In this document: positions 1 to 11,990 of the stretch, in pieces
Numbering within the stretch: position 1 is the first letter of the stretch
Layout of the letters: every line of letters begins with the position of its first letter
Assembly: GCA_903813345.2 (NCBI GenBank)
Contig: CAIIXF020000005.1
Location: 18,169,375-18,233,374, forward strand
DNA length: 64,000 bases
Direction: 5' to 3'
Source of the DNA: Owenia fusiformis
Lineage: Eukaryota > Annelida > Polychaeta > Sabellida > Oweniidae
Position numbers and translations under genes: made by a program
The notes under the pieces: model-generated
Databases searched by the model: none
Told to the model about the DNA's origin: nothing
The model's input: the letters and a program-made list of their open reading frames with translations, nothing else

Positions 1-560
1 ATGTACCATGATCAATGGTATATCCTGTATATACCATGAGTAATAGTGCATCATGTATGTACCATGATCAATGGTATATCCTGTATATACCATGAGTAAT
101 AGTGCATCATGTATGTACAATGATCAATGGTATTTCCTGTATATACCATGAGTAATAGTGCACCATGTATGTACCATGATCAATGGTTTATACTGTATAT
201 ACCATGAGTAATAGTGCACCATGTATGTACCATGATCAATGGTTTATACTGTATATACCATGAGTAATAGTGCACCATGTATGTACCATGATCAATGGTT
301 TAAACTGTATATACCATTAGTAATAGTGCACCATGTATGTACCTTGATAAATGGTATATCTTGTATATACCATTAGTAATAGTGCACTATGTATGTACCA
401 TGATCAATGGTCTATACTGTATATACCATTAGTAATAGTGCACCATGTATGTACCTTGATAAATGGTATATCTTGTATATACCATTAGTAATAGTACACC
501 ATGTATGTACCTTGATAAATGGTATATCTTGTATATACCATTAGTAATAGTACACCATGT
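1..560. repeat. 56-bp minisatellite, about 10 units
   Basis: Ten head-to-tail units of 56 bp begin at 1, 57, 113 and so on. Each contains ATGTACCATGATCAATGG, then a palindromic TATATACC segment, then AGTAATAGTGCA. Units differ by scattered substitutions, with later units carrying ACCTTGATAAATGG. The array runs off the left edge, so its full length is unknown. Short reading frames in it are repeat translations and not genes. Confidence 0.95.
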
Positions 561-3274
561 ATGTACCATGACCAACCTACTATGCACAATGATTTCAAGA
601 TGGAGGCAAGTACAGATACTCATGTTTTCTTGTAGGTCTGTTACAAAGAACGCTCATGCAAGAACCCTGGTCCATGTGTAGATGATATGCTTTAATATAC
701 ATTCCCCTCAAATAGTTTGGCATCACTATCTCCTTTGACGGACCTCATGTTTAAGTCTATGTATGTTTGATGATTTTGAATTATCATAAAGTTTTACTTA
801 TTTCAACCTAGTGCATTCTACATAAACAGGTGTAGCACAGTATCCAAATAGAAGTCATGTTGCTAAACTATTTGAGGGGAGTGTACACCCAGACCCCCCC
901 CCTCTAACACAACTTTAATAACTAATTGGTATTGGATGGTATCTAATGGTATTGCTGTATAGAATGAATCTAGCATTACAAAAAATTAATGTGATTTGGT
1001 CATCAATCTATAGAATCTGTTTTAGCATGACATAGTAATAAAACATTATAGTTTTATACATTAGTACCAAATCTATATCAATGCCAAATATAACAGAACC
1101 CAAATTGATGGTTATTCTCACAATGTAACATTGCCAAATGGGACTGTTCTTGATGGTGATGCAAGTATGTTGAACCCCCAAGGTGAAAGACCATTTGTAT
1201 AGTTGAAAATAACAAGCAAACAAAGCCAAAGGACCAGGGCAGTTGGAGTATCTTTGTATATTGGACCTAGTTTATAACTTTTCTAGATATGTTCCTTTAA
1301 ATTTTTCAGAGCACTCAGTTTAGGTTGGGTCCATTTATGACTGGTGTACTCAGCAATAAGACACAAGACACTATTGAGGTTTTTAAACTTTTACTATTTT
1401 CGGTTCAGTTACTTGCAGAGTAGAACATTATTTCATATTTGAGTAGGGTTGCAAAATACAAAAAATAATCCATTAACATGCAGATATAACAACACAATTG
1501 TGATTTTTAACCCATTTGTCCAAAAACCAAGTCCCAGCCTCAATTGCTTGGCCTCAATAACCTAAGTTTTTTCACCTCAATTTAGCAACAGGTTATTACC
1601 TCAATTTTCTGACCTAAATATTCCACCTTTGTTCATAAACCACAAGAGTGATCTGACCCCATTATTCCTGATCTCAATATAGGACTTATTTCCCCATATC
1701 TCCAGGCATTTGCAATATCACGTTGCTTTGATATCTCCATGATCCACAGATACTCCCCATTTAGATGTCTCGAATTTAACAAAACTCGATCAACCTAAGT
1801 GAAACATGAATATTTTGTACACTCTGCAAGACCAGAATTAAACGCATTAGCGTCAGTGACACCTGGCTTATACTAGAGCAAGTACTGTGCTAGAATATGC
1901 TAGTATGGCACCAGAGTGCTTTGTAATAGAGTAGATAAAGAGAATGTAGATTATATATATCTCAGTTGCATGATTAAAAGTTTAGTTATAATTATTAGAA
2001 TATGTAGTACTAGAGAATATCATACAAAGTTAAATTGAGCTTTTGAATTTAAAAAATAAGAGAAAAATAATATTATTCTCAAAACATATTGAATTTTGAA
2101 TATAATTTTGTATGATGTTTTTACAGTACATCTAGTTAGTTATCTAACCTTTTGTTGCATTGCATATACAGGATGGGCGAAAAAATGGGACACTCTTATT
2201 CTTAGTGTGTTAAATCTGTTTTTAGTGAATTGTGACATCATACTTTCAAAAATAACTTCTAACATATGATACCTTTTAACACATTATAACTTCTAACACA
2301 TGTGTATTCATAATTTACCAGTCTTTTAAATTCTCCATCATTTTGTATTTATACAAGATTTCTATATATGCTGATATTGATGTGTCCCACTTTTATTGCC
2401 TGCCCTGTAATATACATATTTTATGACCGCATTCTGTACTGAAAAAAGTATTGAAGTGCATTTTGGATGAATTATTCTCTCTGAAATATAATATTCATCA
2501 GGGATTAAACAGCCATCCAGATGCTTCATTAGATTTTATAAATTTTTAATAAACTTTGAGGTCGTTTTGATCTTGATCCTTCTAAATATCCAAACATTAA
2601 TATTTCTAGACCCACTTTAGACTAGTGGAATAGCCTGAAATCACTGGGATTCACAGTTTGAAAGCCTTCGATTCAATGATCAAGATATATTACATATTTA
2701 GATTGGCTGTTTCAAATCCCATGTACATGCTTCAAATTTCAACGCTTGATAATATGGCCTGCCAACCCAGATAACCACACACAAGTTTACATGCAGCATG
2801 GCTTATGAATTTAAAATGAAAATACCTGAACATAAATAATGAATTAACAAGTATATGTATTAATTATTGACTTAACCATATATAAATGGAAGAAGGTAAG
2901 GATTCCTAGTATCAATACTCAAAATTTGAAGAAAATAAATTTGCATATTTCAGCATCTATAGATTGAGACAGTCTTTGGATGGACGCATACAATAAAATA
3001 AACAACATTCGGATTCTTATTATTTGCATTTTAGAAGCTAGATGATGCCAACTTCAAATTGTGAGAATAGCTGGGATTCATCATCCTACAATCACTGGAC
3101 TGCAGAACTCGTTCTTCCTTCCTCTCTTGTTGAGAGAAAAAGAAGATATTCTGGATCTTAGAGGTCTGCTGTCGGAGGATGGGATCCACTTATTTTGCTT
3201 ATATTCTTAACCCTCCGTCCCTCTTGTAAGTGCATCACATAAGTCACTATGGTAACATCCATGTTTTGTTGTAG
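561..3274. other. Gene-free stretch with one MITE
   Basis: I see no exon or RNA gene here. The sequence is AT-rich, with loose CCTCAAT-type degenerate repeats at about 1535-1625 and a small inverted-repeat element at 2167-2409. If the exon at 3275 belongs to a larger gene, this stretch is probably its upstream intron, because that exon begins with a splice acceptor. Confidence 0.5.
2167..2409. mobile_element. Mariner/Tc1-type MITE (TACAGG termini)
   Basis: The left end reads TACAGGATGGGCGAAAAAAT and continues GGGACA. The right end, reverse-complemented, reads TACAGGGCAGGCAATAAAAG and continues TGGGACA, giving imperfect ~27-bp terminal inverted repeats. Both ends sit at TA, as expected for Tc1/mariner insertion. 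No transposase remains in the 243 bp. Assignment rests only on the TA ends and the TIR style. Confidence 0.65.
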
Positions 3275-3424
3275 GAGCGTGAGTTTTGTGATATGGACAT
3301 GAACTACAATGGTGCCCCTAATAAGCCATCAGCAACTCCACCCCTCACTCCCAGCCACTCCAACCAGTCAATTGACAAAACCACTGGCTGCTGTGCCAAG
3401 AGATTTGGCTTCAAAAAATACCAG
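3275..3424 (+). CDS. Internal exon of an unidentified protein (penultimate coding exon)
   Basis: The exon is preceded by a TTGTTGTAG acceptor and followed by a GTAATC donor, with an open frame of exactly 50 codons (phase 0/0). The peptide is hydrophilic: EREFCDMDMN at the start, a Pro/Ser/Thr-rich middle (PSATPPLTPSHSN), then GCCAKRFGFKKYQ. The frame joins the last exon at 6944 in phase. Composition (Cys pair followed by basic residues, then a long Ser/Asn/Pro-rich tail) fits the cytoplasmic tail of a membrane protein, but I do not recognise the family. The 5' exons lie left of the window or in the unassigned upstream sequence. Confidence 0.6.
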
Positions 3425-6400
3425 GTAATCGACTATCAAACAAAAGAGTAACTAGTGTTTTGTGTGTACTATATACCCTCTCATATACCATTCGTGTGAA
3501 TCACCATCTAAAAATTCATCTAATCTAATTGAGACATTTAAAGCCCCTTTATTGCATTCCTAACTGTTCCCATAATTGTGTTTATTTTCTGGAACTTGTA
3601 CTGATTGTGCTATAGTACCCATGTGGTCTGTTGTATCCTGGTATGGAATTTAGTGACAATTAATTGTTACATGGTGTTGATGTTGAAATGTTCCAGCTCG
3701 TTTAAATGCTCAATTTGGAAGTTTTCAGTAATGATACCTTATTATCCAACAGTTTATTGAATAGTATGAAGACACCTGCAAAAGTGCAAACCATTATATT
3801 AAATCTTTGAGGTGCAGTGATCTTCTTCAGAAAAAATATTTGATTTTGAAAATAGAAATATTTTCATCTTTGGTTAAACATAAATAAATATCCTGTACCT
3901 GGTAGTTTTTCTAAAACATGATTGGTTTAGCTTGATAGAGAGGAAAAATGTTCTCTGTTTGCTCAGGAGTAAAAAGGTGGTGTCTTTTTAAGATCTAATA
4001 TTGTACACTTTTACCTCTTGTGACAGTTCTAATATTGACCTTTGTGTTTTTCTGATTAGTGTGTCACTTTATCCTGAATACATTATCCTGTGATACAAAT
4101 GTATTTGCCTGTTATAGGAATGTATTCACCTCTCCTAGAAATGTATTTACCTGTCCTAAAAGTGTATTTACCTGTCAAACAAATGTACTGTTGATTGAAT
4201 GTGTTTACCTGTCCTACAAATGTATTTACCTGTCAAACAAATGAACTGTTGATTGAATGTGTTCACCACTCATCCAATTGTATTTACCTGTCAAACAAAT
4301 GCATTTACCTGTCAAACAAATGAACTGTTGATTGAATGTGTTCACCACTCATACAATTGTATTTACCTGTCAAACAAATGCATTTACCAGTCAAACAAAT
4401 GTACTGTTGATTGAATGTGTTTACCTGTCCTACAAATGTATTTACCTGTCAAACAAATGTACTGTTGATTGAATGTGTTCACCACTCATACAAATGTATT
4501 TACCTGTCAAACAAATGCATTTACCAGTCAAACAAATGTACTGTTGATTGAATGTGTTTACCTGTCCTACAAATGTATTTACCTGTCAAACAAATGTACT
4601 GTTGATTGAATGTGTTCACCACTCATACAAATGTATTTACCTGTCAAACAAATGTATTTACCAGTCAAACATGTCTTCACATCTGACCTCATGTGTTTGT
4701 CTCTATGTATTGATATGTTCGTCACTTGTAGCCTTTCGGAACTGGACATACATGTATGGTGTGTAGCGATTTGAATCCCATTCACCTTAAATATATTATT
4801 ATAACTAGAGATATCACCTTTGACACTAGAAATATCACATTTATTTTCACCATGATTTTTAGAAATTTACCCTCCAATAAACTAGATATCACCTTGAATA
4901 CATCAACGGTCACCTTTATTTTCACCCTTAATCCTAGATTAATCACCTCGAATCTTCACCTTGAGAAATCTCATTGAACCTGATAATACCTTTAAATTGA
5001 CTAGAAATATAACTGAATAATATCGTTACCATCAACAGAATCACTAAATTAGAAATTGATCACAAAATGCACATGTGAAGTAGTTTTTACCATGCATTCA
5101 CCTTAACCCATAGGGAATCACCAAAAAGCACTAATAGTCTATAACTGTTTCATTTTACCTCGTGCCCTATAGCCTGGATGTAGCTGTTGCCAGACCCTTG
5201 GATATGAGGTGAAATTCAGATATTTTCTAAAATGGGCCTGATCTTTGGAATTTTGAATACTTTTTGTTTTGTTTATGCAGACCCTTGGTGCATCATATCA
5301 TATACTGTATGTGTGTGTTATGCTCATGTTTTTGGTAGAATTGTTTTTAATGATATCTGTGTTTTGGTTGTTGTCACAATTAAAAGCATGATGAATACCA
5401 CTATAGTACATGTTTATGTATTGTGTATATGGTATACTTTTACTCAAAGCAATCCAAATGATTAAAAGTATACGTATAGCTAAATCTTCATTTGATGACA
5501 CCTAACAGAACAGAAATCATTCAGAATCAAATTAGCATTGCACACTGTACAACGTATACATATGTTATGTAATTTAGACAATCTTTGATTATAATGCTAC
5601 AATCTAGCTATTTGAAGCATAATGAATATGCATGATCTATCCATCTTATAATATTACATGTTTCTCATCTTCCAAACCACCATTATCTCTGCTATCTGGC
5701 TGCACCTAATCAGCAAAGTGAAATGTAATTCAATAAAGCATTTGCTTGCTCAAGTTTACAACTCTGAATGTTGACTGGGAGATTATCCATTGCATTAGCT
5801 CTGAAATATCCTCAAATATCGGGAAATGCCTAATTTTGCTTAATCGTTATAAGCCTGACTTTTTCATTTTAAAGCAAGGTTATTCACGGTATATCTCAGA
5901 ATGATTGCATTGAATATTTGAATGTAGATGGTTGGCCTTCATTACTCAGATACAAGTTGATATATACTAGTCATTGTGAGAATTATACTGCCTGTATTGC
6001 TGTATTGCATGATCTGGGACTATCTATCTCGTTCATGTTCAGAGGAACATGGATATATAATTTTGCTTTCTTAAATAATTCTTTTCTATTCAATTTTCTT
6101 GTTATTACCTCAGAGATGAAAGGATTAGAGACATTTGGTTTTAAGGGAAACAACCTCTGTTTTCCATATTGTTGCAATCTTAGTTATATACAGTGTTAAC
6201 ATAACTCTTTTTTTTTTGGGGGGGGGGTTAAATTTGAGGGATGGATGAATAAAGTTCATCAATCACATCTCGGTTGAAGTATATATATCGTACACATATA
6301 GGTTGATGGGGTGAGGGAGAGGCTAACAAAAACACTTGCGTTTATTAGTTCATTTTTTAAAGAGAAAAGTTTCAGATGTGCCTGCAATGTGGAAGATAAT

Positions 6401-6943
6401 ACAGCTATAAGACTGATAATTGCCACTCTGCTCAGTTAACAGTTAACACATTTTCTTCTTAATTTGAATGAACTGCTAATTTCCTGGCATTTCGATACAA
6501 TTTAGAGTGTTGATAACATGGCTGTTGTCTTCCCTTCTAGCAGCGTTCATTCCATTCAATTATACATGTAGAACTTCAGGTTTATCAGTATGACAAGATA
6601 TCTTCTATGGAAGATGGATAAAACTGCCAATAGGAATTATCTAGGGGGATATGGATCAATGCTTCATAGCGTAAACAAGTTTTTATGAGGAGAACATTTA
6701 TCCAGGCACGTCTTTAGACATATTGCTGGTCAGACTCTGTCTAGCTTGACAGCTTATTTCTAAGAGATCTATATTTAATATAGCAGGTCAATCGGATCTC
6801 TGAGTTTCATATCCTCCAATATTATCATTGTCTAAAGCCCTTTTTACATATCATCTCAATCTCCTCAACCGTCCCAATAAACGCTACCTAAATTAATATA
6901 ACCTTGCGCATATGTATCTGTAATTTGTGTTATGTCATTTCAG
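3425..6943 (+). other. Intron of the unidentified gene; contains a satellite
   Basis: This is a 3.5-kb intron between the two phase-0 exons. It contains the CAAATGTATTTACCTGTC minisatellite at about 4080-4690 and loose ATCACCTT-type repeats at about 4800-4990. I see no exon or RNA gene in the rest. Confidence 0.5.
4080..4690. repeat. Composite minisatellite (ACCTGTCAAACAAATG / GTTGATTGAATGTGTT)
   Basis: Two short modules alternate irregularly: ATTTACCTGTCAAACAAATG, and ACTGTTGATTGAATGTGTTC followed by ACCACTCATAC. The higher-order order varies between copies, which indicates unequal exchange. The frames open across it are repeat-derived. Confidence 0.9.
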
Positions 6944-7243
6944 GCTACCCGGACTTCACCCGAGTCAGGCCAGGATGATTTGAATGATGTACAGATACGA
7001 TTACCTACAATAAATCGTCATTCAAGGTCAAGTCTTAACGCCATCAACGCAAATAATGGGAATAAGCCCAACAATACGCAAGTCACAACAGCTATAGTGA
7101 CCATGCCAACTTCTAGTGGTGGCGAGACGGAGCCCATGCTACCTTTACCAGATAACACCGGTGGGGGTGGGGATATACATAATCCTGGGGGACAGAAACC
7201 ATTTGCAGATTCCCCCCAATCTGATAGAATCTCTCAGTTATGA
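6944..7243 (+). CDS. Terminal coding exon of the unidentified protein
   Basis: A TCATTTCAG acceptor precedes 99 codons and a TGA stop, in phase with the exon at 3275-3424. The segment is low-complexity and polar: it opens ATRTSPESGQDDLNDVQIRL, has a Ser/Asn-rich centre, a TEPMLPLPDN stretch, a GGGG run, and ends SDRISQL. No membrane helix or catalytic motif is visible. It looks like a disordered regulatory tail. The last residues (-ISQL) do not clearly match a PDZ ligand. Gene identity is unresolved. Confidence 0.6.
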   Translation, partial: ATRTSPESGQDDLNDVQIRLPTINRHSRSSLNAINANNGNKPNNTQVTTAIVTMPTSSGGETEPMLPLPDNTGGGGDIHNPGGQKPFADSPQSDRISQL

Positions 7244-7450
7244 CAGACGTCTAGCCAATAGGACCCTCTTCTCAATGATAGCCTGGGTTCCGACAAGTTT
7301 TCTATTGGTTGGCCATGCTCAGCACCATCGGCTCCATGTAACACCATCTATATAGCCATATCTCTTTACCAATTACCTACTACATTGTATATGGTTTTGT
7401 TTATATTTGTGTTACTATGACAACAACAACCACACCACCACCACCACCCC

Positions 7451-7627
7451 ATGTGTGGATGTATTGAATCATTCACACTCGACTATGAGAGTGAAGATGA
7501 TGTGGGAAACTGTCAGTTTTATGACAGCGAGGACATGTTTGTGCAGGAATCTACGAGGCAAAGGAGAGATAAGATTCACAATCTGAATCTGGATAAGCCA
7601 AGAATTGGCACAATTGGATCATGTTAA
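7451..7627 (+). CDS. Small ORF, 58 residues, uncertain (possible alternative 3' exon)
   Basis: An ATG at 7451 opens 58 codons ending TAA. The peptide is acidic then basic (DYESEDDVGN, later TRQRRDKIHN, ending RIGTIGSC), with a codon-like composition unlike the surrounding AT-rich sequence. It lies 207 bp past the stop of the upstream exon, so it may be 3' UTR sequence, an alternative terminal exon or a decayed exon. I found no convincing splice acceptor just upstream. It is reported because its composition stands out. Confidence 0.25.
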   Translation: MCGCIESFTLDYESEDDVGNCQFYDSEDMFVQESTRQRRDKIHNLNLDKPRIGTIGSC

Positions 7628-10600
7628 ATGCGCCTTAGGATATACATGGTGTCTATTCAAAGTTCCCCAGTTTTTGAGCGAGAGTATTTCAGTATGCAAA
7701 CACTGGACATGATAGACGCTACATCATAAAGCTATAGAATCAAAATGTCACTATGGCATAACATCAACTTTGTACAAATACTTAGAACATATTTTATCAC
7801 TGCTTTAAATTGATATGATCTATGAAAATTCTGCCTATTTTAAGGATTTGTAACCCAGGGTCCAGCTGGATAGAATGTTTCTGGAAACAGGGTTAACCAT
7901 TCAATTTTTAATGTTTTATTGAATCTTAGATTCTGAATACACAGGAGGGTTTGTCAGTCCAGTGATGTCATTGTCTGGTGATATATCAAAATCTGATGCG
8001 AAACACACAAATATGAATATCATTACCAGCATCAAATTCAATAGGTATACAAATAGGATCAGTAAATGCAGCAGATCATGGCTGACGTTGTCTATAGTTG
8101 TAAATTGAGCCCGATATTGACAACCTGTTTTCAGTGTAATGTTGGGAAAGTAAACTTAACAAGCATTATGTACAATACAAGGTGAATTCTCAACTGACAC
8201 TTGTTTGTCAGTGTCACTCTAGTCAACAACATAGTGTGTAGAGACGTCATAGTTCAATGAACATACAGCAGTAGAATCTCCAGTGTGTAGCTATACTGTA
8301 CACGATTGCTACTAGCATTATTATAATAATTTTTTCTTCACACCCCAGGGTAGACCCACCATGGTGTGTGGGTAATATGTGATGGCCCCTGGGTGCACCC
8401 TGGCCCCATCCCACATGTGTATAAATCTTTATCTTACAAAGCGGCCATTGCGCACTACTTGTATAAATACAATGTCAAAGAGAGTGTAAAATGGCCGCTG
8501 ATCGAAACTGTATATAATCCATGGTTCAGGGCCAGGGGACTCACAGGCTGGCCTAGGAGTATGTATTACATGGTGTGCAACATTAATGTTTACTGTATAG
8601 GATCTCATACTAATACGGATCGTCACCAAGGAATGTTTTCATGTTTTAAGAAATACATGTTTTACAACCATTATTTACGTAACAGAGGACTGTTGAGGAT
8701 GATTAAATCCTTTATCTTGTTATACATGTTTTACTAATGTAGAATTATAAATATCAAGCTATGTGTACGTTACTACGAGACAAGTAATTAAGAATGAATC
8801 AGAGACAATTGAATCACTGTATGTGTACATATATCTGTATATATATATAGTGATAATAAGGAAAATGCAGTGGAGTCAACAACCAAACTTGTTTAGAAAG
8901 TTAAATCGAAGACTCTCCAAAGACACAATTAACTGTTGTTGGGTTTATTTGTGTACATATACTCTATAATAACAAAGCAAGTGATGCATGAAGGCAGGTT
9001 TTCTAGCAAATGCACTTGGTTAATACAAACCATGCATTTGTTTAAAATAAGCCATGCAATTGGTTAAAACAAACCATACACATGGTTAAAGCAAATCATG
9101 CAGTTTAAGAACATAAGAATTGTACAAGTAAGTACAAATAAATGTCAGGAATTGTACAAGTATTTAGCAAGTACAAGTAAATGAAATGCTCACTTCGGTT
9201 TAACATTGTAAGCAGTTTTGGCTTGGGACTCTTTGAATGCTTCACTTCCATGTAATATCTGAACACACCTTAATATTAACATTGATGTAAATACTTTTAG
9301 AATTAAATTAATTTATTTAGGTAAATGGCCATAATATAGATATATTCTGGATGTCTCAATCTTGGAAATCTACATATTAGTTATGGAAGCAATGGTGAAA
9401 ATACGACATTGACATGATCATAGATTTTGACTACCATATTTATAGAGGTTATTTACTGGGAGGGATAGATATCAATTTTATTCAATGGGATTATTTGCAT
9501 CGTGATATCAATTTAACTCATAGAGCTGGTGTAAACAAGAATATTTTCCCTCGTGTTTGTAATATTGTCCTAGTTTGCATCAGTCCCAACTTTAATCCCA
9601 ATTAGGGCATCACATGAATATATGTGAACCTGGACAATAAATTATTTTACTGTTGGTATCACAACCCAACATTTTGGCAAAAACAGTTGAAAACATGCAA
9701 CTTAGAATGAAATTTAAAAAATCTGCAAAGTCAATAATTTACAAATACATGTATAAAAATGTTATTTTTGTTTCCTATAACTTCTATATAGGTTTCTATA
9801 TTTAGCCAGGCCAGTAATATATTTAATTGGATGGAAGTGGGAATTGAATTTAAATGCTTTAGTTAAGGTTAGTGATAATGTAAGACATAGATCTTTGTTT
9901 GTTGGAGAATCGGGGACTGTACATGTAGTTTGCCTCTTAAGATTTTTATTTATCATTTAGGAGAGTTGAAAACCTAGTTAGGCCCTATGTATTAAGTCTG
10001 TAAAATGAAATCCCAAGAATTCCAATGTTTTTGCCAAATTGGACTAACATCTGTTTGTATTATATGACATGCGTTTCATGCGAAAAAACGATCAACTTGT
10101 ATATAGTTTATCTCATTCATTACGTGAGCAATAAATGTAATAATACAAAATGTCTATCTGGATATTTGATAGACACATTTGTATAGTAGACCCACATTTT
10201 CTTTCGCTATGGATCCATGTAAAGTATGTTATGTCTCATCAGGAAGCAAGTTTGCTTAATTTTTGTTTAATATTGAAATGACATCTTAAATAAATTCTTA
10301 ACTTATCAGTTGTCTTATTTTGGTAGTTTTTTCTGCAGCTTTAAATTCTTATTCAAATCAAAAGATTAGACTTTTTATTCAAAATTTTACATAGGAAATA
10401 ACGAAAATGCTTATTTTGAATTAAAATTTTTTCTCTTGAATTCAAATTTTATTCTAAAGTGTGATTCACATATTGACTGGTTATCTTTCCCGACTGGAAT
10501 TTTGTTATATACTGATTACTTTGATTGATGTGGTACCTTATTTTACTTACTTATTTCAAGATTAGCGTGTACATATATTTTGTTTTTAATACCACCATCA

Positions 10601-10822
10601 ACATAGAATATCCTTTAATAGAAGAATCTCCTGAGGAAATACTCAACTGTTTTGATTTATTTAAAGTATTTAGTATAAATAATCGTTTTACATGCATTCG
10701 AACACTGTTTTTAACATTTACTGGTTTTTAATTTATGTTTAAAACGAAAAAAATGTATTTGAGATCTACTGTATAGTCTCATATGCCTTTTAGAATATTC
10801 ATTGTATATTATACATATATTT
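7628..10822. other. Gene-free intergenic stretch
   Basis: No exon with credible splice sites or similarity was found on either strand. It contains a short ~31-bp degenerate tandem repeat at about 9002-9100 (units with AACCATGCATTTGGTTAAA) and otherwise AT-rich unique-looking DNA. Confidence 0.5.
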
Positions 10823-10928
10823 CATTCTATTTTCGGTGAATACCTGTGCTTCTTCCCAAGGTATATTCCATGAAGCCTGGAAAAACTAACTTGTGAAAGA
10901 TGCACAGGTATTCACCGAAAATAGAATG
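10823..10928. mobile_element. Short palindromic MITE
   Basis: CATTCTATTTTCGGTGAATA followed by CCTGTGC at the left end has a perfect inverse at the right end (GCACAGGTATTCACCGAAAA then TAGAATG). The 27-bp arms enclose about 52 bp. The whole forms a 106-bp hairpin, typical of a deletion-derived DNA transposon. Superfamily is not determinable. Confidence 0.75.
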
Positions 10929-11344
10929 AGATAATTGTTTTATTATTCACTGTTAATATTCTTCACTTTCAAGATTTCACAAGTTTTTTATTGCCTTTGC
11001 TATGTTATCTAAATGAATATCAAATATGGCAGCTGGAGTATAAGGTATAAAAGTACACTGGATGAAATGCAAGGTGGGAAACTGGACAAACTCACAGACA
11101 GGGAATATGGCTTCTTATTTCCAAGTCATGTATATGGCTTTGACCAATCAGAGAGTGAGGAATAAGAGAGTGAATAATAATTTTTTTTAGTTTAAACACT
11201 GTCATTTTTGAATATGAATGTATAAGTATTCAAAGGTTTGAACCAAGAGAAGAATATTTGTCTCTCAATTTAGAGAATGCATACAATGTGATCTGATTTT
11301 TGAATATTGATTCATTTTAATACTTTTAAGTCTCTCATTGTATA

Positions 11345-11990
11345 AGAACAGGATTCATTGCAATCATGTTGTATTTGAACAGGATTCATTGAGATCATGA
11401 TGCATATGAACAGGATTCATTGAAATCATGTTTTATATGAACATGATTCATTGAGATCATGATGTATATGAACAGGATTCACTGGAATCATGTGTATGAA
11501 TAGTATTCATTGAAATCATGTTGTTACGAATAGAATTCATTGAAATCTTGTCGTTTATGAATAGGATTCATTGGAATCATGTTTTATATGAACATGATTT
11601 GTTGAAATCATGTAGTATTTGAACAGAATTCATTAAAATCATGCTGTTACGAATAGGATTCATTGAAATCGTATTTTATATGAACATGATTCATTGAAAT
11701 CATGTTGTATTTGGACAGGATTCATTGAAATCATGTTATATATGAACATGATTCATTGAAATCATGTTGTATATGAACAGGATTCACTGAAATCATGTTT
11801 TATTTGAACAGGATTCATTGAAATCATGTTATATATGAACATGATTTGTTGAAATCCTGTTGTATTTGAACAGGATTCATTGAAATCATGTTGTTACGAA
11901 TAGGATTCATTGAAATCATATTTTATATGAACATGATTTGTTGAAATCATGTTGTATTTGAACAGGATTCATTGAAATCATGTTTGAAAT
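11345..11990. repeat. ~31-bp minisatellite (GGATTCATTGAAATCATG)
   Basis: About 20 imperfect units of roughly 31 bp, each containing GAACAGGATTCATTGAAATC then ATGTTGTAT. Unit variants (ACATGATTTGTTG, TTACGAATAGG) recur in blocks, pointing to expansion of multi-unit segments. Confidence 0.9.

Noticed and set aside
4059-4785. Repeat-protein genes over the 4-kb minisatellite
   Set aside because: Frames on both strands stay open only because the repeat lacks stops in them; there is no start context or conservation.
8366-8737. 123-codon plus-strand open frame
   Set aside because: No family resemblance and no supporting exon structure; likely chance in intergenic DNA.
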